Positions 53,646-62,237 of a DNA stretch of 64,000 nucleotides are shown here, piece by piece. The stretch is taken from contig VAWW01000058.1 of NCBI GenBank assembly GCA_005884575.1, forward strand, positions 12,896 to 76,895, written 5' to 3'. Position numbers and translations under genes: made by a program. The notes beneath the pieces are model-generated. The model was not told the origin of the DNA, did no database searches, and worked only from the letters and a program-made list of their open reading frames with translations. This DNA is from Actinomycetota bacterium (GTDB taxonomy: Bacteria > Actinomycetota > Thermoleophilia > Gaiellales > Gaiellaceae). The first letter of the stretch is position 1. Every line of letters starts with the position of its first letter.

Positions 53646-54329
53646 ATGGCGCGTCTCACGTACCCGCGGGCGGGAGAGCCGCTGCCGGCGCCGCTGCCGC
53701 CGGAGACGCGGACCGTCGGCCAGCTCGTCGCGGAATCGATCCGCCTCTACGGCCGGCGGTTCTGGCCGTCGCTGGCGCTCGGCGTCGGCCCCGCCGCCCT
53801 CGGCGCCGCGGCGACCGGGCTGCACGGGCTCGCGCGCGTCGTCGTCGTGATCGCGCTCGGCGCGCCGGTGGCGAGCGCCTCCTACGTCGGCGCGACGATG
53901 ATCGCCGGAGAGACGCGCGGCCGCGTGCCGGCCGCCTTCGTCGCCGGCATCGTCGCGTTCCTGCCGCTCGCCGTGGCGCGCGTCGTGATCTTCCCGGGCA
54001 TCTACATCGTCGTGCTCGCGTGGTTCGCGCTCGTCGGACTCTCCGTGCCCGCCGTGCTCGTCGAGGGCCTGCCGCTGCGACGCGCGTTCCGGCGCGGAGC
54101 CGCACTGGGCCGCGCCGATTTCGTCCACGCGCTCGGCTCGCTCGCAACGCTCGTGATCACGATCGTCCTGACCGGACTCGTGCTCTTCTTCCTGATCCAG
54201 AGCTTCGGCGACCAGGCACTGCACGTTGCCGCGTTCCTCGCCTTCCTCGTGCTCACGCCGCTCTTCTTCCTCGGTGCGGCCCTTCTCTATGTAGATCAAG
54301 CGGCCCGCGCGCCTCGGGCCGTTCCGTAA
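53646..54329 (+). CDS. integral membrane protein, 227 aa
   Basis: A 227-residue membrane protein with five or six helices (WPSLALGVGPAALGAAATG, VVVVIALGAPVASASYVG, AAFVAGIVAFLPLAVARVVI, YIVVLAWFALVGLSVPAVL, SLATLVITIVLTGLVLFFLI, ALHVAAFLAFLVLTPLFFLGAALLYVD). The N-terminus is cytoplasmic. The pattern PGIYIVVLAWFALVGLSVPAVLVEGLPLRRAFRRG resembles the glycerophosphodiester/DUF975-like membrane domain but is not decisive. Function unknown. Confidence 0.7.
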   Translation: MARLTYPRAGEPLPAPLPPETRTVGQLVAESIRLYGRRFWPSLALGVGPAALGAAATGLHGLARVVVVIALGAPVASASYVGATMIAGETRGRVPAAFVAGIVAFLPLAVARVVIFPGIYIVVLAWFALVGLSVPAVLVEGLPLRRAFRRGAALGRADFVHALGSLATLVITIVLTGLVLFFLIQSFGDQALHVAAFLAFLVLTPLFFLGAALLYVDQAARAPRAVP

Positions 54330-54335
54330 TCAGTT

Positions 54336-54414
54336 CGGTCGGTTCGACCGGTCATTTCAGACGGACGCGCGGGCAGAGCCCGCACGTCCTGGTGGCGGCA
54401 TCGCAAGCGATGCC
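54336..54414. repeat. three hairpins between membrane protein and GYD gene
   Basis: CGGTC/GACCG (54336-54350, 5-nt loop) is followed by an outer GGACG/CGTCC that encloses GCGGGC/GCCCGC with loop AGA (54363-54389; one mismatched pair between the two stems). Then GGCATCGC/GCGATGCC with loop AA (54397-54414) follows. All occur within the 99-nt gap between the two genes. Confidence 0.68.
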
Positions 54415-54428
54415 TTAGGGTCGGCTCT

Positions 54429-54713
54429 ATGCCGACGTACATCCTGCTCTCGACGCTCAGCTCGCAGGGCGTCCAGACCCTGAAGTCGAATCCCGACCGG
54501 CTGCGCGAGGTGAACAGCGACGTGGAGGAGCTCGGTGCGAAGGTGCTGCACCAGTGGGCGTGCCTCGGGCCGTTCGACTTCGTCAACGTCGTCGAGGCAC
54601 CGGACATCGAGACGATCTCGCGCGTGTCGGTCGCGCTCGCCGCGCGCGGGAGCACGAAGGTGCAGACGCTGCCGGCGCTGACGATCGACGAGTTCCTCGC
54701 GACGTTGAGCTAG
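54429..54713 (+). CDS. GYD-domain protein, 94 aa
   Basis: A 94-residue ferredoxin-like beta-alpha protein of the GYD family: PTYILLSTLSSQGVQTLKSN, then VLHQWACLGPFDFVNVVEAPD and TISRVSVALAARGSTKVQTL. The family is widespread and unstudied. The stop overlaps the convergent 81-aa gene by two bases. Confidence 0.88.
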   Translation: MPTYILLSTLSSQGVQTLKSNPDRLREVNSDVEELGAKVLHQWACLGPFDFVNVVEAPDIETISRVSVALAARGSTKVQTLPALTIDEFLATLS

Positions 54714-54955
54714 ACGTCCGCCTGCCGGCGGACGGCGATGCCCCACGCGGCGCCGCTCTCGAACAGCTCGTCGGCGTCGACCTCGTCGGCCCAGCCGAGG
54801 AAGTGCGGCTCGGGGTCGTCCTGCGTGGAGCCGTAGACGGCCGCCCGTTCCGCGGGCGCCTCCGGCTCGGGGCCGCGCGCGAGCTCTTCGGCGCGCCGCT
54901 CCGCCTCCTCGGCGGCCGGACCTTCCATGTAGCCGCGCGGCATGCTGTCCAGCAT
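54710..54955 (-). CDS. hypothetical protein, 81 aa
   Basis: An 81-residue acidic protein (MLDSMPRGYMEGPAAEEAERRAEELARGPEPEAPAERAAVYG) with a Gly/Trp-containing C-terminal half (DDPEPHFLGWADEVDADELFESGAAWGIAV). No family is recognised and there is no signal peptide. It lies between the GYD gene (convergent) and the ABC pair (divergent). An ATG at 54955 is the likely start; MPRGYM could be another. Confidence 0.55.
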   Translation of the reverse strand: MLDSMPRGYMEGPAAEEAERRAEELARGPEPEAPAERAAVYGSTQDDPEPHFLGWADEVDADELFESGAAWGIAVRRQADV

Positions 54956-54966
54956 AGACTCGGCGC

Positions 54967-55809
54967 GTGCCCGCCGCGCTCGCCGTTAGCGGACTCGTCA
55001 AGCGGTACGGCGCGGTCGAGGCGCTCGGCGGGGTCGACCTCGAGGTTCGCGAGGGCGAGCTCGTCGGCCTGCTCGGCCCGAACGGCGCAGGGAAGTCGAC
55101 GCTCGTGAAGATCGCCGTCGGCCTCGTGCGGCCGACGGCTGGCCAAGCGGCGCTCGCAGGCGCAGTGGCCGGGTCGCTCGCGGCGCGGCGCGCGCTCGGC
55201 TACCTCGCGGAGCTCTTCCGCTTCCCGGGCTGGTACACCGCGGACGAGGTGCTGCTGCTGCACCAGCGGCTCGCCGGCTCCGACGGCGGCGCCGAGGAGC
55301 GGCGGCGGCTGCTCGAGCTCGTCGCCCTCGCGGACGCGCGCGACCGGCGGGTGGAGGCGATGTCGAAGGGCATGCAGCAGCGGCTCGGGATCGCGCAGGC
55401 GCTCGTCGGCGAGCCGCGCGTGCTGCTGCTCGACGAGCCGACGAGCGCGCTCGATCCGGTCGGCCGGCGCACCGTGCGTCTGCTGCTCGAGGAGCTGCGC
55501 GGCCGCGGCGTCGCCGTCCTCCTCAACTCGCATCTGCTCTCCGAGGTCGAGCTCGTCTGCGACCGCGTCGCGATCCTGCTCGACGGCAAGGTCGTCGCGG
55601 CGGGGACGCCCGCCGAGCTCGCGCGGCCGCGCGGCGTCGAGATCGAGACGGACGCGGGCCTCGAGACGATCGCGGGCGCCGGCCGGGAGGACGCACCGCG
55701 ACTAGTCGCCGAGCGCGTCGCAGCCGGGCGCCAGGTGTACGGCGTGCGCGTTCTGACGTCGACGCTTGAGGAGGTCTACCTGGAGAAGGTCGGAGGCGCG
55801 ACCTCGTGA
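54967..55809 (+). CDS. ABC transporter ATP-binding protein
   Basis: A 280-residue ATPase of the ABC-2 type. Walker A GPNGAGKSTLVK, signature MSKGMQQRLGIA, Walker B VLLLDEPTSALDP, and a short C-terminal domain (TSTLEEVYLEKVGG) are visible. GTG start. It overlaps the permease start by 4 nt and should energise it. This is a second ABC-2 pair, unlinked to the one at 12272. Confidence 0.9.
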   Translation: MPAALAVSGLVKRYGAVEALGGVDLEVREGELVGLLGPNGAGKSTLVKIAVGLVRPTAGQAALAGAVAGSLAARRALGYLAELFRFPGWYTADEVLLLHQRLAGSDGGAEERRRLLELVALADARDRRVEAMSKGMQQRLGIAQALVGEPRVLLLDEPTSALDPVGRRTVRLLLEELRGRGVAVLLNSHLLSEVELVCDRVAILLDGKVVAAGTPAELARPRGVEIETDAGLETIAGAGREDAPRLVAERVAAGRQVYGVRVLTSTLEEVYLEKVGGATS

Positions 55810-56654
55810 TCACGATCATCAGGTACGGGATGCAGGAAGCGCTGCGGCGGAAGGTCTTCCTCGTCGTCCTGTCGCTGACGATCGTCTTCCTCGGGCTCTT
55901 CTGGGTCATCAACCACTTCGTGTTCCGCGACGTCGCGCACATCACGCCGCCGGAGGACGTCCACGTCGACTCGCGGACGTTCGCGGGCGCGTTCATGTTC
56001 GGGCTCGGGATGTTCGCTACGCTCTTCCTCGGCGTCGTCCTCGCCGTGTTTCTGACGCTCGGCGTCGTTTCCGGCGACGCGGAGCGCGGGCTGCTGCAGC
56101 CGCTCGTCGTCCGGCCGATCGGCCGCGCGGCGCTGCTCGGCGCGCGGTTCCTCGGCGCGGCGGCCGTCTGCGCCGCGTACGTCCTCGCCGTCTATTTCGG
56201 CGCGATGCTGATCGTCGGCGGGACCGGCCACTGGTGGCCCGACCGGATCGTGACGCCGGGCATCGAGCTCGTGGCCGCGGTCGTCATCGTGACGGCTCTC
56301 TCGCTGCTCGGCTCGGTCGTGCTCTCGGCGACGGCGAACGGGATCGCCGTCTTCATGCTCTTCGGCGCGGGCCTCGTCGCGGGGCTCCTCGGTTCGATCG
56401 GCCACGCGTTGGATTCGCACGCCGTGAAGACGTCGGCGGCTGTGGCCGCGTGGGTCCTACCGTTCGAGGCGCTCTACCAGGATGCCCTGCGCCAGATCAC
56501 GGCGAGTACGTCCGGAGTGACCGGCTTCCTGCTCCAGCTCGGCCCGTTCGGCGGCGCGTACATCCACGGCTGGGGGATCCGGCTCTGGGCGGCGGCGTAC
56601 CTCGCGCTGGTCGCCTTCGGGGCCGCGCTGGTGTTCGCGCGCCGGGACCTCTAG
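55806..56654 (+). CDS. ABC-2 type transporter permease
   Basis: A 282-residue membrane protein with six helices: VFLVVLSLTIVFLGLFWVI, FMFGLGMFATLFLGVVLAVFLTLGVVSGDAERGLLQPLVVRPIGR, AVCAAYVLAVYFGAMLIVGG, VAAVVIVTALSLLGSVVLSATANGIAVFMLFGAGLVAGLL and more. The sequence RGLLQPLVVRPIGR matches ABC-2 permeases of the NatB/copper-related class. GTG start (GTGA overlap). Its stop overlaps the end of psuG by 4 nt, tail to tail. Confidence 0.86.
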   Translation: MITIIRYGMQEALRRKVFLVVLSLTIVFLGLFWVINHFVFRDVAHITPPEDVHVDSRTFAGAFMFGLGMFATLFLGVVLAVFLTLGVVSGDAERGLLQPLVVRPIGRAALLGARFLGAAAVCAAYVLAVYFGAMLIVGGTGHWWPDRIVTPGIELVAAVVIVTALSLLGSVVLSATANGIAVFMLFGAGLVAGLLGSIGHALDSHAVKTSAAVAAWVLPFEALYQDALRQITASTSGVTGFLLQLGPFGGAYIHGWGIRLWAAAYLALVAFGAALVFARRDL

Positions 56655-57550
56655 GAACGGCCGTCCGTGCTCGCCCGCCCGTAGGCCTTCGCGACCTCGC
56701 CGGCTAGACCCGCGTTCGCCGCGACGAGGTCGCGGTTCGCGCGCAGCGTGCGACCGCCGCTCTCGCGATGGAGGAAGGAGAGGACGTACGGCGTCACGGC
56801 CTGGCCCGCGACGCCTTCGGCGTGCGCCTGGCGGAGCGCCTGCTCGATCAGCGGCTCGACGTCGTCGAGCGAGTCGTCCGGCGGGCGGCCGAGGAGGAGG
56901 CCGGCGCCTCCGAGCTGCCAGTGCGCGTACGCGATCCGTGCGGCCTCGTCCGGCGACTCGACGCGCGCAGAGGTGCGCGGGCCGCCGCGAGCGGCGTAGA
57001 AGAGCGGCAGCTCGTCCGTCTGGAAGCCGAGCACGGGGACGCCGAGCGTCTCGAGCACCTCGGCGGTCGCCGGCACGTCCAGCAGGGACTTCACCCCGGC
57101 GCTGACCACGAGCACCTGCGTGCGGGCGAGCTCGGAGAGGTCGGCCGAGACGTCGGGGGGATCGGGGAAGCCGCGGTGAACCCCGCCGAGACCGCCGGTG
57201 CCCATGAAGCGGATGCCCGCCGCCCGTGCCACGACGAGCGTGCCGCCGACGGTCGTCGCGCCGACCGCCTGCTGCACGGCGGCCGCGGCGAGGTCGCGCG
57301 GCCCGACCTTCCGCGCATCTGCGTCGAAGCGGGCGAGCTCGTCCTGCGTCAGCCCGACGCGGATCTCCCCGTCGAGTACGCCGACCGTCGCAGGCACGGC
57401 GCCTGCGTCGCGAACGCACCGTTCGGACTCGAGCCCGACCTCGACTCCTTCGCCGGGCGGAAACCCGTGCGCGACGAGCGTCGTCTCGAGCGCGACGACC
57501 GGCCCGCCGCGCGCAAGCGCGTCGCGCACCTCGTCGGCCACGACGATCAT
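56651..57550 (-). CDS. psuG: pseudouridine-5'-phosphate glycosidase
   Basis: A 299-residue enzyme that splits pseudouridine 5'-phosphate into uracil and ribose 5-phosphate. VALETTLVAHGFPPGEG, VGLTQDELARF, TTVGGTLVVARAAGI and SFLHRESGGRTLRANRDLV are typical of PsuG. The ATG overlaps the stop of the kinase gene, so both are coupled. Together they form a salvage route for pseudouridine. Confidence 0.95.
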   Translation of the reverse strand: MIVVADEVRDALARGGPVVALETTLVAHGFPPGEGVEVGLESERCVRDAGAVPATVGVLDGEIRVGLTQDELARFDADARKVGPRDLAAAAVQQAVGATTVGGTLVVARAAGIRFMGTGGLGGVHRGFPDPPDVSADLSELARTQVLVVSAGVKSLLDVPATAEVLETLGVPVLGFQTDELPLFYAARGGPRTSARVESPDEAARIAYAHWQLGGAGLLLGRPPDDSLDDVEPLIEQALRQAHAEGVAGQAVTPYVLSFLHRESGGRTLRANRDLVAANAGLAGEVAKAYGRASTDGRS

Positions 57551-58383
57551 GGCATCGCCCCGAGCTGTGCGACACAACGCGCCGCCGCTTCGAGCCCGCG
57601 GCGGCCTGCTTCCTCGAGCGAGCCGCCGAGCAGGAAGCCGGCCGCAAGCGCGTCGCCTGCGCCGGTCGCGTCGACGACCTCGACCGGCAGCGGCGCGAGG
57701 TCGATCCGCGCGTCCGGCGAGACGATCGTGGAGCCGCGCGCGCCGCGCTTCAGGACGGCCACCGGCGCCGTCATGTACGCCCCGCCGAGGATCTCCCATT
57801 CGGCCTCCGTCGCGAAGATCACGTCGGGCGCGAGCGTATCCAGCAGCTCGCGGAACCGGACCGGGCCGTACGCGCGGATCTCGGTCCACGCGGACACGTC
57901 CACGCTGATGCGGGCGCCGGCCGCGCGTGCGAGGGACGCGGCCAGGAGCGCCGCGTCCTGGATCGGCGTGCGCAGCAGCGCGTAGCCCGAGAGATGGAGG
58001 ACGTCGCAGCCGTCGAGCCATTCATGCTCGAGATCCTCCGGAGCGAGCTGCGGCGCGACGCCGCGGTCGGACGCCATCGAGCGCTCCCCGTCCGGTCCGA
58101 CGACCGAGACGACGAGGCCGGTGGCACCTGTATACACAGGCCCATGCACATGTGTACCCCGGCCCAGCAGCTCGTTCCGGACGAGCCCCGCGGCGGCATC
58201 GTCCCCGAGCGCCGCGACCACCCGAGCATCCGCCCCGAGCGACGCGGCCCAGGCGGCAACGTTCGCCGCCTGCCCGCCGGCGCCCGTTCGCGTCGCCGCC
58301 CGCACGTCCGATCCCGCGGCCAGCGGTTCGTCCAGACGGACGATCACGTCCAACAGGGCGTCTCCGAGGGTCACGACGAGCAT
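57547..58383 (-). CDS. psuK: PfkB-family sugar kinase, likely pseudouridine kinase
   Basis: A 278-residue ribokinase-family kinase: VTLGDALLDVIVRLDEPL near the N-terminus, RTGAGGQAANVAAWAA, and the ATP/anion-hole signature VVDATGAGDALAAGFLLGG near the end. Pairing with psuG makes pseudouridine kinase the best call. Start at ATG 58383; an earlier ATG at 58404 would overlap the divergent gene start at the CCATGG palindrome and is less likely. Confidence 0.87.
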   Translation of the reverse strand: MLVVTLGDALLDVIVRLDEPLAAGSDVRAATRTGAGGQAANVAAWAASLGADARVVAALGDDAAAGLVRNELLGRGTHVHGPVYTGATGLVVSVVGPDGERSMASDRGVAPQLAPEDLEHEWLDGCDVLHLSGYALLRTPIQDAALLAASLARAAGARISVDVSAWTEIRAYGPVRFRELLDTLAPDVIFATEAEWEILGGAYMTAPVAVLKRGARGSTIVSPDARIDLAPLPVEVVDATGAGDALAAGFLLGGSLEEAGRRGLEAAARCVAQLGAMP

Positions 58384-58402
58384 CGCCCTACAATCGTCTC
58401 CC

Positions 58403-58615
58403 ATGGACGGCGACGACCGGCGAGGAAGTGTCCGCTCGTTCGTGCTCGGCGGACTCGTCGGCGCGTCGGCCGCCGTCGCGACCGCCCGCCGCCGCCGTGA
58501 CCTGACGCGCCGCCGCCGCGCGCGCCTCGAGCATCCGCCCGGCCTGGCGGCCTTCGAGGACGCACCGTGCTACCGCGAGCTCGTCGCCGAGGACGAGCGC
58601 GCCGCCGAAGGGTAG
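58403..58615 (+). CDS. short membrane-associated hypothetical protein, 70 aa
   Basis: A 70-residue protein with one weak hydrophobic helix (SFVLGGLVGASAAVATARR) and a following Arg-rich stretch (RRRRDLTRRRRARLE), then a short acidic tail. Such small anchors flank many actinobacterial genes, but no function can be given. Divergent from psuK, and 33 nt before the FmdB-like gene. Confidence 0.58.
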   Translation: MDGDDRRGSVRSFVLGGLVGASAAVATARRRRDLTRRRRARLEHPPGLAAFEDAPCYRELVAEDERAAEG

Positions 58616-58647
58616 AAACCGGCGCCGCTGCTAGCTTTTCGCGCACT

Positions 58648-58938
58648 GTGCCGATCTACGAGTACCGCTGCCCGAACGGCCACGTCTTCGAGCTGTTCAA
58701 GCGGATGGACGATCCGCCGCCCGAAGAGTGCGAGATCTGCGGCGCCTCGCCGGTCGAGCTCGTCCTCTACCCGGTCGCGATCCACTACAAGGGTTCGGGC
58801 TTCTACTCGACGGAGTACGGCAAGGGCGGCAAGCGCAAGGCGGGAGCGACGGAGTCGGGCTCGTCGGACAGCGGCGGCGAGAAGAAGAGCGATAGCTCCC
58901 CCACGACGAGCGAGCCGAAGAAGGCCGCGGAGGCCTGA
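58648..58938 (+). CDS. FmdB/CxxC-type zinc-ribbon protein
   Basis: A 96-residue protein with the FmdB-like zinc-ribbon start VPIYEYRCPNGHVFELFKRMDDPP. The family has two CxxC knuckles; here the first is C-x3-H (CPNGH) and the second CEIC is intact. IHYKGSGFYSTEYG is the conserved second part; the C-terminal third is a disordered Ser/Lys/Glu-rich tail. Function unknown in the family. GTG start. Confidence 0.85.
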   Translation: MPIYEYRCPNGHVFELFKRMDDPPPEECEICGASPVELVLYPVAIHYKGSGFYSTEYGKGGKRKAGATESGSSDSGGEKKSDSSPTTSEPKKAAEA

Positions 58939-58946
58939 GCGGCTCG

Positions 58947-59225
58947 TCAGACGAACGGCCCGCGCCGGCCGCGCCGCCCGGCGAGCGCCTCGAGCACGAG
59001 CAGGAGCACGACGGAGCCGAAGACGGCGAGCAGGAACGGCTTCACGTCCCAGCCGAAGTGCACCTTGTGGCCGAGCACGACCTGGCCGATCAGCCCACCG
59101 ATCAGCGCGCCGACGATTCCGACCGCGATCGTCGAGAGACAGCCGATCCGGTGGCGTCCCGGCACGACGATCCGCGCGACGGCGCCGGCGAGCAGCCCGA
59201 ACGCGATCCACGAGAGCCAGCCCAC
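58947..59225 (-). CDS. GlsB/YeaQ/YmgE-family membrane protein
   Basis: A 92-residue membrane protein with three helices: WLSWIAFGLLAGAVARIVVPG, LSTIAVGIVGALIGGLIGQVVLGH and FLLAVFGSVVLLLVLEALAG. The pattern is that of the transglycosylase-associated/GlsB family, often linked with general stress. ATG start; ends 8 nt from the FmdB-like stop. Confidence 0.88.
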   Translation of the reverse strand: MGWLSWIAFGLLAGAVARIVVPGRHRIGCLSTIAVGIVGALIGGLIGQVVLGHKVHFGWDVKPFLLAVFGSVVLLLVLEALAGRRGRRGPFV

Positions 59226-59228
59226 GGG

Positions 59229-60407
59229 CTACTTGAACTGCTGCGGGCCGGTGACGCAACCCGCGCCGTACGGCCCGGAGCCTGGCTTCGGCGGCTGCGG
59301 CGCGGAGTTGCCCTGAACCATCTGGATGACGTTCAGGTTGTCCTCCGAGCTCGTCAGGTAGCCGCCGCCCTGGTCGGTCCCGCCAAGGCGGCAATGCAGC
59401 ACGCTGCCCGCGCGGAACTTGATCCAGCCGAGCTGGAGGAAGTCGTTCTCGGACAGGTCCGTCGTGATCGGCTTCAACAGGTCGCCGCCGACGAACGGGA
59501 GCCGGAAGAACATGCCCGGCCCGGACATCTTGCTGAGTAGTGCCTGCATCACCTGCTGCTGCCGCTCACCGCGGGTCACGTCCGATTCGGCCGGGTTGAG
59601 CCGGTTCTCGCGGATGCGCGAGTAGATCAGGGCGCGATGGCCGTTCATGTGCTGAACACCCTTCCGGAAGCGCCAGCCCTGCCACTGCTGGCAGCGCGAC
59701 GACGACGAGTACGGACAGTCGAACCGGTTCGAGAGGATCGGCTCCGGGACGTTGATGTCGATCCCGCCGACCTTGTCGATCAGCGACTCGAAGTCCCCGA
59801 AGTCGACGATGACGATGTGGTTGACGGGCAGGCCGGTGAAGTCCGCGATCGTCCTGATCGCGAGCGTGGGGCCGCCGAGCTGGAACGCCGCGTTGATCTT
59901 GTCGTCGCCGTGGCCGGGGATCGACACGCGCAGGTCGCGCGGGATCGAGAGGTACACGAGCCGGTGGCGTCCGGGGTCGGTGCGCAGCAGCATGATCGAG
60001 TCGGAGTGCTTGTCGGTGGCGCGCGCAGCGAGCGAGGAGTGGTCGGTGCCGAGCAGCAGGATCGTGCTCGAGTGGGAGAGCAGCAGCCCGTTCTGCTTGG
60101 TGAGCGCGCTCTGCGTCCCGGCCGGCAGCCGCTCGTGGGCACTCGAGACGCCGCTGCGCAGCGCGAGGTAGCCGGCGACGCCCCATACGACCAGCACGAA
60201 CAGCAGCACGATCAGCCCGACGCCGATCCTCCGCTTCCAGCTCCAGCGGCGTCGCTGCCGCCGATGGACGGACCGGCCGCCGTCCGGCGGGGCACCGTCG
60301 CGCCGGCCCGTGTCGCGGCGCGGCGCGTCGACGCGCCGCTGCAGCGGCACCTTGCCTTTGGTGCGGCCGCCGCGGTAGACGCGATACGGCTTTTCTCCCG
60401 CGGCCAT
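59229..60407 (-). CDS. LCP (LytR-CpsA-Psr) family wall-polymer ligase
   Basis: A 392-residue membrane protein. The N-terminus is cytoplasmic and basic, a membrane helix (GVGLIVLLFVLVVWGVAGYLAL) follows, then the LCP domain. LLLGTDHSS, SDSIMLLRTDPGRHRLVYLSIPRDLRVSIPGHGDDKINAAFQLGG holds the Asp/Arg/Lys residues that bind the lipid pyrophosphate, and HMNGHRALIYSRIRENRLNPAESDVTRGERQQQV is the second block. LCP proteins link wall polymers such as teichoic acid or arabinogalactan to peptidoglycan. The C-terminus is Gly/Pro-rich. ATG at 60407; 3 nt after the GlsB-like gene, same strand. Confidence 0.93.
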   Translation of the reverse strand: MAAGEKPYRVYRGGRTKGKVPLQRRVDAPRRDTGRRDGAPPDGGRSVHRRQRRRWSWKRRIGVGLIVLLFVLVVWGVAGYLALRSGVSSAHERLPAGTQSALTKQNGLLLSHSSTILLLGTDHSSLAARATDKHSDSIMLLRTDPGRHRLVYLSIPRDLRVSIPGHGDDKINAAFQLGGPTLAIRTIADFTGLPVNHIVIVDFGDFESLIDKVGGIDINVPEPILSNRFDCPYSSSSRCQQWQGWRFRKGVQHMNGHRALIYSRIRENRLNPAESDVTRGERQQQVMQALLSKMSGPGMFFRLPFVGGDLLKPITTDLSENDFLQLGWIKFRAGSVLHCRLGGTDQGGGYLTSSEDNLNVIQMVQGNSAPQPPKPGSGPYGAGCVTGPQQFK

Positions 60408-60430
60408 CGAGAGGGCTAGGGTACCCAGCC

Positions 60431-61351
60431 GTGGTGAAGGACAGTCATGCCATCGGCGTCGACGTCGGCGGCACGAAGATCCTGGCCGGAGTCGTGACGC
60501 GTGAGGGCGAGGTCCTGCGCCGCCACGAGCGTACGACGCCGACGGGCTCACAGGACGCGCTGCTCGGGGAGCTCGAGGCGGCGGTCCGCGAGCTGGTCGA
60601 CGCAAAGGTCACCACGGTCGGTTTCGGTCTCCCCTCGACGATCGACCAGCGTGCGGGCCGCGCCGTCGCGTCCGTGAACATCCCGCTCGCGAACCTGGCC
60701 TTCCGCGACCGCATGCACGATGCGCTCCGGCTGCCGGTCGGGATCGACAACGACGCGAACGCCGCGGGGATCGCCGAATGGAAGGTCGGCGCGGGGCGGC
60801 GGACGGCCGACATGATCATCCTCACCGTCGGCACGGGCCTCGGCGGCGGAGTGATCCTCAACGGCAAGCCGATGCGCGGCGGCAGCGGCGCGGGCGCCGA
60901 GCTCGGCCACACGGTGATCGTCCACGATGGGCGGCCGTGTCAGGGGACGTGCACGGGCCGGGGGCACTTGGAGCCGTATGTGACGGGAGTCGCGGCGACG
61001 AATGCCGCGCGAGAGGTGTTCGGCCCGGCCGCCGATGCGCACCGGCTCGTCCGGCTCGCGCGGGAGGGCGACGCGACGGCGATCGCGATCCTCGCCGAGA
61101 TCGGCCGCTACCTCGGCTCCGGGATGGGGTCGCTCGTCAACATTTTCGACCCGGAGCTGATCGTCGTCGGCGGCGGCTTCGGCGTCGCGGCGGGCGAGTT
61201 CCTGCTCGGACCGGCGCGCGAGATCCTGCACCGCGAGGCGCTGCCGCCGGGACGGGACAAGGTGCGGGTCGTGCAGGCGGAGCTCGGCACCGCTGCGGGG
61301 TTGATCGGCGCCGCGTTCGTCGCGTTCGAAGCGCTCGACGCAGCGTCCTGA
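60431..61351 (+). CDS. ROK-family glucokinase-like sugar kinase
   Basis: A 306-residue ROK protein. IGVDVGGTKILAGVV is the phosphate loop, VGIDNDANAAGIAEW the catalytic Asp region, and ELGHTVIVHDGRPCQGTCTGRGHLEPYVTG the zinc loop, where the last cysteine of the usual CxCGxxGCxE is His. Substrate may be glucose or N-acetyl sugars. There is no N-terminal helix-turn-helix, so it is a kinase, not a repressor. Divergent from the LCP gene; followed by rsmI after 3 nt. Confidence 0.88.
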   Translation: MVKDSHAIGVDVGGTKILAGVVTREGEVLRRHERTTPTGSQDALLGELEAAVRELVDAKVTTVGFGLPSTIDQRAGRAVASVNIPLANLAFRDRMHDALRLPVGIDNDANAAGIAEWKVGAGRRTADMIILTVGTGLGGGVILNGKPMRGGSGAGAELGHTVIVHDGRPCQGTCTGRGHLEPYVTGVAATNAAREVFGPAADAHRLVRLAREGDATAIAILAEIGRYLGSGMGSLVNIFDPELIVVGGGFGVAAGEFLLGPAREILHREALPPGRDKVRVVQAELGTAAGLIGAAFVAFEALDAAS

Positions 61352-61354
61352 GTC

Positions 61355-62155
61355 GTGCCGCTCGCGGTCTGCGCCACGCCGATCGGGAACCTCGAGGACG
61401 TGACGCTGCGCGTGCTCGACGAGCTGCGCGCGGCCGACGTCGTCCTCTGCGAGGACACGCGCCACACGCGCGGGCTGCTCGAGCGGCACGGGATCGATGC
61501 GCGGCTCGTCTCCTACCACGAGCACAACGAGGCGGCGCGGACGGCGGAGCTGCTGCCGCGGCTCGAGGCGGGTGACCGCGTCGCGCTCGTGTCCGATGCG
61601 GGCATGCCCGGGGTCAGCGACCCGGGCGCGCGGCTCGTTCGTGCGGCGCTCGACGCGGGCGTGCAGGTGACGGTGCTTCCCGGCCCGTCCGCGGTCGAGA
61701 CGGCGCTCGTCGCCAGCGGGCTCGTCGGCGACCGGTATCAATTCGTCGGGTTTCTGCCGCGCCGCGCAGGCGAGCTGGCGACGCTCTGGGAGGAGCTCGC
61801 ACGGTCGCCGTGGCCTGCGGTCGCGTTCGAGTCGCCGCAGCGGCTGCCGGCGTCGCTCACGTCTCTCGCGCGCGTGGACCCTGACCGGCCGGTTGCCGTG
61901 TGCCGAGAGCTGACGAAGCGTTTCGAGGAGGTCGTGCGCGGGACCGCGGCCGAGCTGGCGGCACGGTTCACATCGCCGCCGAAGGGCGAGATCGCGTTGG
62001 TGCTCGGGCCGCGCTCGGTCGAGCCGGACGAGGCCCCTGCGCTCGAGGCCGTCGCGGAACTCGTCGAGGCCGGCGTGCCGCGACGGCGTGCTGCGGAGCT
62101 TGTCTCGCGGCTCAGCGGCGTCGCGCGGAACCGCCTCTACCGCGGTTCTCTGTAG
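61355..62155 (+). CDS. rsmI: 16S rRNA 2'-O-methyltransferase RsmI
   Basis: A 266-residue SAM-dependent methyltransferase for cytidine 1402 of 16S rRNA. CATPIGNLEDVTLRVLDELRAADVVLCEDTRHT is the family start. VALVSDAGMPGVSDPGARLV, PGPSAVETALVASG, and AFESPQRLPASL follow in order. GTG start. In many bacteria rsmI neighbours metG, as here. Confidence 0.96.
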   Translation: MPLAVCATPIGNLEDVTLRVLDELRAADVVLCEDTRHTRGLLERHGIDARLVSYHEHNEAARTAELLPRLEAGDRVALVSDAGMPGVSDPGARLVRAALDAGVQVTVLPGPSAVETALVASGLVGDRYQFVGFLPRRAGELATLWEELARSPWPAVAFESPQRLPASLTSLARVDPDRPVAVCRELTKRFEEVVRGTAAELAARFTSPPKGEIALVLGPRSVEPDEAPALEAVAELVEAGVPRRRAAELVSRLSGVARNRLYRGSL

Positions 62156-62237
62156 TCTGATTTGACAACAGCCGGCGCCGCTGCTACGGTGGCCGCTTCC
62201 TCTGTTCTCCATTCTGACAACAAGGTGGTGATCCCCG